NCBI RefSeq assembly: GCF_036850765.1
Contig: NC_089493.1
Coordinates: forward strand, 14,075,632 to 14,139,631
Source: Saccopteryx bilineata
Lineage: Eukaryota > Chordata > Mammalia > Chiroptera > Emballonuridae
Direction of reading: 5' to 3'
Length of the DNA stretch: 64,000 nucleotides
Position numbers and translations under genes: made by a program. The notes beneath the pieces were generated by a model. The model saw nothing but the letters and a program-made list of their open reading frames with translations, had not been told where the DNA came from and ran no database searches. Below, in pieces: positions 57,290-64,000 of this stretch (position 1 is the stretch's first letter; the number at the start of each line of letters is the position of its first letter).

Positions 57290-57903
57290 ACAAAGAATCT
57301 GTTGTTTTACATATGTGTATATTTATGTCATATACATATGTAAATATATGTGTCTATATGTATATGAATATATGTATAAACAAATTGTGGCATTTGATTC
57401 TGGGACAGTTTATAGGATTCATTGCTTTCTTAAGATGTAGAAATAACTAAATTATCACTCCTGTAACTAGTTCCACTTTATCATTTGGCCTCCACTTCTT
57501 TTTTTAGCTCTTCTACCCAGGACACATAAGTAGCCTCTGGGTGTATGTGTGCTTAACTCAACAAAAGTATAAACAAGCTGCTATTCATTTTATTAAACAG
57601 CTTGAGCAGAGATGTTTGGTCTGGTTGCCGGAAATTGTTAGCTTATCACTGAACTGTCCTGATAATTCTTATTATTCAATTTGCATTGCTTATGATAATA
57701 ACTATTACTACATAAAAGTGCATGATGCTTTCATTTGTATAGTGCTTTCATTAATAATCTAATTGACTATCACATTCACATGGTTCTGCAACACACACAT
57801 CAAAGCACTTAGAGATTGGTCCTGGGCACCTCGGGAAGCCAGAATTTAGGTGTAAATTGTGAGACTTGGGGCGGGGACATGGTGGCAGGCAGGTGCTTTG
57901 GCT

Positions 57904-57951
57904 TTGACATTCAATTGGTTAGCTGTACGTTTCCTCTCATATTTATTTCCA
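57904..57951 (+). repeat. Direct repeat, partner of 59401-59448
   Basis: 48 bp matching 59401-59448 with two substitutions, same orientation, 1.5 kb away. Confidence 0.97.
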
Positions 57952-58271
57952 AGCTTTTTATTGATTTATCAGCAGTACCTCTGATCTGGTCATTTGAACA
58001 ACCTAAGAAACTCAGTCATGGTTATAGTGACTGGATTGATACTGATTTATAAGTTAAAAAGGCAATGATAACTAAAACAATAAATCTGACTCAAAATGAT
58101 TGCATCAGTGGCTTCATGGAAACACAGTCTGTGTCTGTGGGGCCTGTTCTACAGAAATAAAAAGGATTTTATCTGTCACAGCTTTGCCAGTATTCCTAGA
58201 CTGCATTGCAACCGTGTAAGACTTAGGTTTTGATACATTTTGCTGCAGAATAACTTAGTTTGTGGATTTTT

Positions 58272-58321
58272 TTAGTGAAGGAGAGTACTATAAATTGTGT
58301 CATAACTCATGTTTTATATAT
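58272..58321 (-). repeat. Inverted repeat, partner of 59453-59502
   Basis: 50 bp identical to the reverse complement of 59453-59502. Confidence 0.98.
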
Positions 58322-58910
58322 AAAATAAAATGATTTATTGAAATACAACTCTGGAGGCATGCAAGAGAAATGAGGCTGCACCTGACTCAGTGTCAGCCCA
58401 CAGTGATATTCAAGCAGCAGCACGCCTTTTCACATTCTGGATTTGATGGGGAAACTACAGCCAGTGAAGGAATTCCCATTGGACCACACCAGCCTGACAT
58501 CAGGGAGGGTGAGCATGTGTTGATCAAGAGTGTCATGGAGAAATCTTCCCCATCAGAAATTGGAGTTTATTGAAATCAATGTCTTCTCCTCCACCATTGG
58601 GCTACCTATTTGGAACAGGTGTTAATGTCTGGCCCTTGGAAATGAATGCCTGGAAATGTGTTCATTGGGAGTTTGTATGAGAGCATAGTTTTAAATTTTA
58701 CCTTTTGAAGAGGAGTTTGGTTTCTTGTTACATTGCAATAGACAGTGGAGTTCCTAGTACTGAGCTCCATAGGCATTTTAATACAGTTAAGTATTTGACA
58801 ATATGTTACCAATTTAGGAGAAGAAGGTCACCTTCCAGTGGCTAAGTCGTACATATGTGTCACTCTGGGTAGACTAAGTTTGGGGTAACAGTCCCCAAAA
58901 CTCTTAAAAC

Positions 58911-59175
58911 ATGAGCTAGAAAACAATGAAGGTTTATTTCTTGCCCACTTTATATATTTATTGAGGCTGGCTGGGTGCTCTGTCATCCTTGCTCTTATTC
59001 CCAGATGGAAGCTGGGTTCCCATCACCGTAGCTGAGAGAAAAGAGAGAACTGTAAACACACGCTGGCTCTTAAAGCTGTCCAGTTGCAACACGTGTCACA
59101 TCTGCTCACATTTTATTGGCTAAGGCTAGTCACATGGCCACACCTGACTTCCGGTAGGTGGGAAAATGTAGCACA
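58911..59175. mobile_element. Unnamed medium-reiteration repeat
   Basis: 'aatgaaggtttatttcttgcccac', 'tcttaaagctgtccagttgcaac' and 'ctgctcacattttattggctaaggctagtcacatggccacacctgactt' are phrases I know from a common old mammalian interspersed repeat, but I cannot name the family safely. Confidence 0.4.
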
Positions 59176-59400
59176 ACTGTGTACTTGAATTATAGAGAGG
59201 TGAAATACTTATAAATAGCTCTGTGATGCCCACAGGATGTACCTTCAGTATTAGAGCTAGAATTCAAGAGACCTGGCTCAACTGAAGCAAGTGAGTAGAA
59301 TTCTTTATAACCTTCAGCTAAATGGACCAGTCACCTGAAGTGGGACAGTCTCATCTCTTCAGTACTGTCCTGTCTTGAGGGGACTCTACCCCAACCCCCC

Positions 59401-59502
59401 TTGACATTCAGTTGGTTAGCTGTACATTTCCTCTCATATTTATTTCCATTTAATATATAAAACATGAGTTATGACACAATTTATAGTACTCTCCTTCACT
59501 AA
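59401..59502. repeat. Mosaic segment joining a direct and an inverted copy of nearby sequence
   Basis: Bases 59401-59448 copy 57904-57951 in direct orientation (46 of 48). After four bases, 59453-59502 copy 58272-58321 in inverted orientation (50 of 50). No target duplications or transposon ends surround it. Confidence 0.9.
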
Positions 59503-60197
59503 CTACACATCCACCTTACACATAATTAGAAGCCACTCAAAGAGTTAGTGTGCTTGTTATGCCGGTACAACAGCACATGGGAGTCCCCCAGCACCCCTTC
59601 CTGGCCAACCCCGTGCTACCTCTAAGCTCCTCCTACACAGACACTCTGGAATGATCACAAGCCCTTGGTTCCCTTCTTGGGTGTTCACTGTGGGCTGTCC
59701 CAGTGTTGGGAGTCATACCTTTTTATTTCATTTTCTTAGGTGGGCACCTGAAGGTTTCTTTCTACAAAGACAAAGCGCAGTTGGTTGGGGCTTAGGTCTT
59801 TGTGCGCAGCCGACTGCAGGGAAGTGGTTCTGCGCGCGCCAGGCTCAGGGACACTCCTGTCGTCCTGGCCTCCATTCTGCCTGGTCTTCCGTTAGTCTCT
59901 ACCAGGCTGGTCTGGGCCCTTGCTGAAAGGTTCCCTGCTTGGAACAGAACTTTTGGGTCTGGGCTTGGGTTGTTGGTGTAACAAATTCCATTGAGGCCTT
60001 AATTATGTTCTTTTAAGGCCCCCAAAGGAGTTTATATCCATGCAAGAGAGCCTCACTTAGCCAACAAATTCAGCTATCTGGAATGTAACCAAGAGTGAGG
60101 AAGAAACCAAACATATCTTGGAGGACAAAACAGATTTCTCCAATTCCATCCAGTGGACTGTAAGTAGATAGATTCTTGTGGGTTTTGTGTTCATATA

Positions 60198-60213
<16 letters not shown>
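59503..60213. other. Unassigned sequence
   Basis: No repeat is recognised until an (AT)n run at 60197-60213 that abuts the SINE tail. Confidence 0.5.
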
Positions 60214-60229
<16 letters not shown>

Positions 60230-60610
60230 GTATTTTTCTGAAGCTGGAAACAGGGAGAGACAGACAGACTCCCGCATGCGTCCAACCGGGATCCACCCGG
60301 CACGCCCACCAGGGGGCGACGCTCTACCCACCAGGGGGCGATGCTCTGCCCCTCCAGGGCATCACTCTGTTGCGACCAGAGCCACTCTAGCGCCTGGGGC
60401 AGAGGCCAAGGAGCCATCCCCAGCGCCAGGGCCATCCTTGCTCCAATGGAGCCTTGGCTGCGGGAGGGGAAGAGAGAGACAGAGAGGAAGGAGAGGGGGA
60501 GGGGTGGAGAAGCAGATGGGCACTTCTCCTGTGTGCCTTGGCCGGGAATCAAACCCAGGACTTCTGCACGCCAGGCCAGCGCTCTACCACTGAGCCAACC
60601 GGCCAGGGCC
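60214..60610 (-). mobile_element. VES-type SINE (family A), antisense
   Basis: T-run, reversed tail (GTATTTTTCTGAAGCTGG), reversed B box and head ending CCGGCCAGGGCC at 60609. The left flank is (AT)n, so the TSD cannot be read. Confidence 0.95.
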
Positions 60611-60745
60611 TTATATTATTTTTTTGAAGATTTTATTTATTCATTTTTAGAGAGAGAGAGAGAGAGAGAGAGAAGTGGGGGGGAGAACAGGAATCATCAA
60701 CTCCCATATGTGCCTTGACCAGGCAAGCCCAGGGTTTCGAACTGG
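60611..60745 (-). mobile_element. VES-type SINE (family C), antisense, head lost
   Basis: Tail side with GA repeats and 'catcaactcccatatgtgccttgaccaggcaagcccagggtttcgaactgg' is present. The head (reverse complement of GCCTGACCTGTGG) is missing; sequence changes abruptly to the next SINE. Confidence 0.85.
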
Positions 60746-61115
60746 TGACATTATTGTTATTATTATTCAGAGACGGGGTGGGGGGCAGAGACAGACTCCT
60801 ACATGTGCCTGACTAGGATCCACCTGGCAAGCCCATTAGAGGATGATGCTCTGCCCATGTGGGGCATTGCTTTGTTGCTCAGCAACCAAGCTCTTAGCAC
60901 CTTAGGCGGAGGCCATGGAGCTATCCTCAGTGCCTGGGGCTAACTTACATCAATCAAGCCGTGGCTGTGGAAGGGGAAGAAAGAGAGACAGACGTGAAGG
61001 GAGGAGGGGTGGAGAAGCAGATGGGCGCTTCTCCTGTGTCCCCTGACCAGGAATCAAACCTGGGACTTCCACACACCAGGCCGACGATCTACCACTGAGC
61101 CAACTAACCAGGGCT
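60746..61115 (-). mobile_element. VES-type SINE (family A), antisense, old copy
   Basis: A more diverged family A element (…GACTCCTACATGTGCCTGAC… to …CAACTAACCAGGGCT) with a (TTATTA)n tail side. Confidence 0.9.
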
Positions 61116-61130
61116 GGGTTTCGTGCTCTT

Positions 61131-61576
61131 TTTTTTTTTAATAATTTTATTTTTAATGGGGCGACATCAATAAATCAGGATACATATATTCAAAGATAAC
61201 AAGTCCAGGTTATCTTGTCGTTCAATTATGTTGCATACCCATCACCCAAAGTCAGATTGTCCTCTGTCACCTTCTATCTAATTTTCTTTGTGCCCCTCCC
61301 CCTCCCCCTTTCCTTCTCCTTCTCCCCCCTCCCCCCGTAACCACCACACTCTTATCAATGTCTCTTAGTTTCACTTTTATGTCCCACCTACGTATGGAAT
61401 AATGCAGTTCCTGGTTTTTTCTGATTTACTTATTTCACTTTGTATAATGTTATCAAGATCCCACCATTTTGCTGTAAAAGATCCGATGTCATCATTTCTT
61501 ATGGCTGAGTAATATTCCATAGTGTATATGTGCCGCATCTTCTTTATCCAGTCATCTATTGACGGGCTTTTTGGTT
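61131..61576 (-). mobile_element. L1 3' end, antisense, with TSD
   Basis: 'taatggggcgacatcaataaatcagg...ccaggttatcttgtcgttcaattatgttgcatacccatcacccaaagtcag...taaccaccacactcttatcaatg...ggctgagtaatattccatagtg...gacgggctttttg'. A perfect 13-bp TSD GTTTCGTGCTCTT at 61118-61130 and 61577-61589. 446 bp, 5'-truncated. Confidence 0.96.
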
Positions 61577-61627
61577 GTTTCGTGCTCTTAATGTAGCCAC
61601 ACTCCTGATTAACTTGGTTTTCTGATT

Positions 61628-61725
61628 CTCTTGACCTTTATGGATGACAAAACTAGGCACACGAGGTGAGATGATTTGCCAGAAGTCTCAGGGCTGTAAG
61701 TGGCAGAACAGGTTCTGAGGAGGCC
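61628..61725 (-). mobile_element. MIR SINE relic
   Basis: 'tttatggatgacaaaactaggcacacgaggtgagatgatttgccagaagtctcagggctgtaagtggcagaac' is antisense MIR core. Confidence 0.65.
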
Positions 61726-62299
61726 AGACTTAGTGGATGTCATGATGGTGGCAGGGAGATAAGGAAGATAGCTGAACAGTATTTAACTCTTTAAAAAAAA
61801 AAGAAAAGAAAAGAAAAGAAAGTAGTAGAGAAATATGTAAAAATTATAGGACAGTTCCCTTCAAAATAGCCACTTTATTGTTTAATTCTAAAGTGTGATG
61901 AGTACTAGTTGGCTGAGATAATCCGGTAAGTGGGACTGTACTTCCTGACTGCCAAACAAACACGAAGTTCCTGGAGTCCTCTCCGCGGAACAGCGAGTTT
62001 AGCTGGTACATTAAGAGATGATTATGAAATAGTTCTTTGCACAATCAAGATGAAACCTGGACTCAGGCCGTGTCAGGGTGATCAGCCTGGTTCTGGTACG
62101 GCTTGGGGGGGGGGAGGTGGATGGCTTCAGGAGTGCCTAGGAGCAGGGGCAGCTCCCGTGGGCACGGCCCCGCCGGCCATGGAGGATGGCTCATCATGAA
62201 GGAAAGTCCCCGCACGGCGGCCAGGGGCCTCTAGCTCGTGGACATTCACTAAGAAGCTGCATTTGTGGGGAGCTTCCCGGTGTCCTGACCACTGATGTT
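61726..62299. other. Unassigned sequence
   Basis: Contains an (AAAAG)n tract at about 61793-61821 and a G-run at about 62106-62114. No exon is recognised. Confidence 0.5.
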
Positions 62300-62445
62300 C
62301 ACACAATGTCTCTGCTTAACACAATCCCATGTGTGAGGCAGCTCAGACATCAATATCATTTTAATCATTTATGTGAAGATAGCAAGGCTTGAAGGAAGGT
62401 ACCCAGGGCAACAGTGCCAGTGAGAATTGTGGTCTGAGACCCTTA
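62300..62445 (-). mobile_element. MIR SINE relic
   Basis: 'gcttaacacaatcccatgtgtgaggcagctcagacatcaatatcattttaatcatttatgtgaagatagcaaggcttgaaggaagg' fits antisense MIR, strongly diverged. Confidence 0.5.
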
Positions 62446-62588
62446 GCAGGACCGTTTGCTCGCACCCCTGTGTTGTTCAGGGAACACCTGTCTGTTCATG
62501 CCAGTGGAGAGCCCCCAGAGGGTGATGGAAGGAGATCCTTTCCCCACTCCAACCAGCTTTCTTTCCCAGTTCAAAATAGTCCAGTCCC

Positions 62589-62780
62589 TCCTGGCCCCTG
62601 GTGGCGCAGTGGCCAGAGCACCGACCTGGAACACTGAGGTCACCTGTTCGAAACCCTGGGCTTGCCGAGTCAAGGCACATACAACAAACAACCAGTGAAT
62701 AGCTTACGTGAAGCAACTACTTCTCGTTCCTACCCCCTCTTCCCTCTATAAAATCAATAAATAAAATCTTAATAAAGAAA
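62589..62780 (+). mobile_element. VES-type SINE (family C)
   Basis: Head CCTGGCCCCTGGTGGCGCAG, then 'caaggcacatacaacaaacaaccagtgaatagc' and an A/T-rich tail. Flanks AAATAGTCCAGTCC and AAAAAGTCCAGTTCC are a degenerate TSD. Confidence 0.9.
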
Positions 62781-63240
62781 AAAGTCCAGTTCCACAGAGG
62801 AGGAGGAATGTGAAGGTCCAGGCCCAGCCTGAACCACGTTGCCGTCAGACGGAAGAAACACTTGAGATCGGGGAACGGAGGCAGAGCACCTTGGAACCTC
62901 AGGCAGCTGGGAGGCAAGGCGTTCTGTCCTCCAAGCTGCCGTCAGCGACCTGCCAAGCCCCAGAGCTCTGCTTACTTGGCTGAGGACGAGGCAGGAGGAA
63001 CGCTTGCCGTGGGTTGCGGGACCCTGAGGGATACTCATCCTGTCCCGGCGGCAGAGAGCCTGCCTGGTGCCTGGCCCAGTGTGCCCAGCACCGGAAGGAG
63101 GAAGGAGGTTGGCTCCTGTTTGTCAGACTCTCCATCTGGTGCTGGGGGTCAGGGCACCCCTGGGCGGTTCCAGTCCTGAGATCTGGTCCAGGTTTATCTC
63201 TATAAATAGCTCAGGGTTAGACTTTTAGCCAGTTAAGGGG
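62781..63240. other. Unassigned GC-rich sequence
   Basis: A 105-codon plus frame (62862-63179) overlaps antisense frames of similar length and has no motif. Confidence 0.45.
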
Positions 63241-63512
63241 ACTATTGGGTCTCTATTTTTCTCAACTGTAAATTAAACAGTTCTCAGCCTCACTCATAAT
63301 TTAAAGAGGCTCGAATCTAAACAACAAGAAGATACCATTTGTCACTTGTCAGACTGGCAAATATGAAAGAATCTGAGAGTTTCCAGTTCTGGAGCGGGGC
63401 TGGGAGACAAGCACCCTCTCAGATCTCGTGGCAGGGCACCCGGGCAGAGCACTGGGAGGGCACCGGAAGCATCTATCAAAGGTGATGTGCCTCAGCCCAG
63501 CAAGTGCACCTT
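63241..63512 (+). mobile_element. Old L1-derived sequence, sense
   Basis: 'acaacaagaagataccatttgtcacttgtcagactggcaaatatgaaagaatctgagag' and 'gatgtgcctcagcccagcaagtgcac' correspond to the L1 ORF2 C-terminal coding region, heavily decayed. It resumes after the SINE at 63958. Confidence 0.5.
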
Positions 63513-63528
63513 AGAAATGTATCCTGGG

Positions 63529-63899
63529 AGCGTGCGGAGGACCCGGGTTCGATTCCCGGCCAGGGCACATAGGAGAAGCGCCCATTTGCTTCTCCACCCC
63601 TCCGCCGCGCCTTCCTCTCTGTCTCTCTCTTCCCCTCCCGCAGCCAAGGCTCCATTGGAGCAAAGATGGCCCGGGCGCTGGGGATGGCTCTGTGGCCTCT
63701 GCCCCAGGCGCTAGAGTGGCTCTGGTCGCAACATGGCGACACCCAGGAGGGTCGCAACATGGCGACGCCCAGGATGGGCAGAGCATCGCCCCCTGGTGGG
63801 CAGAGCGTCGCCCCCTGGTGGGCGTGCCGGGTGGATCCCGGTCGGGCGCATGCGGGAGTCTGTCTGACTATCTCTCCCTGTTTCCAGCTTCAGAAAAAT

Positions 63900-63941
<42 letters not shown>
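63529..63941 (+). mobile_element. VES-type SINE (family A), 5'-truncated, very young
   Basis: Starts at AGCGTGCGGAGGACCCGGG, so the first ~40 bases with the A box are missing while the B box GGTTCGATTCC is intact. Perfect 16-bp TSD AGAAATGTATCCTGGG at 63513-63528 and 63942-63957. About 41 consecutive A at the tail. The body carries an extra duplicated GGTCGCAACATGGCGACNCCC block (about 63725-63772). Confidence 0.96.
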
Positions 63942-63944
<3 letters not shown>

Positions 63945-64000
63945 AATGTATCCTGGGGACCTCCTCACCCAGTGCCAGCCGCTGGCGAATGAGGGTCTCT

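Larger units (their letters stand above)
57290..58910. other. Unassigned AT-rich sequence
   Basis: Starts with an irregular TATATGTA-rich tract (57310-57375). Otherwise only the two template segments described at 57904 and 58272. A 67-codon plus frame (58370-58573) is hydrophilic with no recognised family. Confidence 0.45.

Noticed and set aside
63476..63992. Several 75-108 codon frames on both strands
   Set aside because: All lie within the family A SINE and its poly(A), which explains the Lys/Phe runs.
1..64000. Endogenous retrovirus or other viral insertion
   Set aside because: I found no LTR pair, primer-binding site, or gag/pol/env-like reading frame; the long frames are explained by SINEs, minisatellite or GC content.

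Overview
This is a stretch of vertebrate nuclear DNA, almost certainly from a bat. I found no protein-coding gene, no complete exon chain and no functional RNA gene that I can defend. The open reading frames in the window are short, mostly lie inside retroposons or low-complexity sequence, and carry no protein family I recognise. The exceptions are two decayed transposase fragments. The bat assignment rests on 21 tRNA-headed SINEs of the VES type (heads such as GCCCTGGCCGGTTGGCTCAG and GCCTGACCAGGCGGTGGCGC) together with mammalian MIR, L2, L1, MER5/Charlie-like and Tigger-like relics. The bat family is not resolved; the mix of SINE subfamilies does not look like the standard short vespertilionid VES. 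The window is best read as intergenic or deep-intronic sequence.

I use four working names for the SINEs. Family A is long (about 390-415 bp), has a GCCCTGGCC head, an A box near TGGCTCAGCGG and a B box near GGTTCGATTCC, and ends CTTCAGAAAAATAC plus poly(A). Family B (about 340 bp) begins GCCTGACCAGGCGGTGG and ends in CTCTGTAAAATAAA. Family C (about 200 bp) begins GCCTGACCTGTGGTGGC. Family D (about 170-200 bp) begins CCCTGGCTGGGTAGCTC and ends AATCAATAAA. Many have perfect 13-18 bp target-site duplications (TSDs), so they are fairly young.

Layout. 1-5.2 kb: mostly unassigned, with one SINE, L2-like remnants and a palindromic RFX-type X-box near a CRE-like half site. 5.2-5.8 kb: a 597-bp internally deleted Tc1/mariner-type element with 109-bp terminal inverted repeats. 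6.9-14.5 kb: MIR, L2, MER5 and SINE relics. 15.3-22.4 kb: an L1-rich block. 22.4-29.1 kb: MIR, L2, a Tigger-like element, and a second copy of the 15.4-kb L1 3' end that has taken in a pogo-like element and a SINE. 29-42 kb: long unassigned stretches with a mariner-like MITE, a hAT-like element carrying a nested SINE, and more SINEs. 42.1-42.7 kb: a six-copy 95-bp GC-rich minisatellite. 44.7-46.7 kb: a dense SINE/L1 cluster with a Tigger-like insertion. 47-56 kb: mostly unassigned. 56.5-56.9 kb: an eleven-copy 41-bp minisatellite. 57.9-59.5 kb: a mosaic copied segment suggesting a local template-switch event. 60.2-61.6 kb: four abutting retroposons. 62.6-64 kb: two more SINEs, the last 5'-truncated with a very long poly(A).

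Nothing here works together as a pathway. The content is a record of transposition, tandem duplication and local rearrangement. I saw no CRISPR array, endogenous viral gene or toxin gene.
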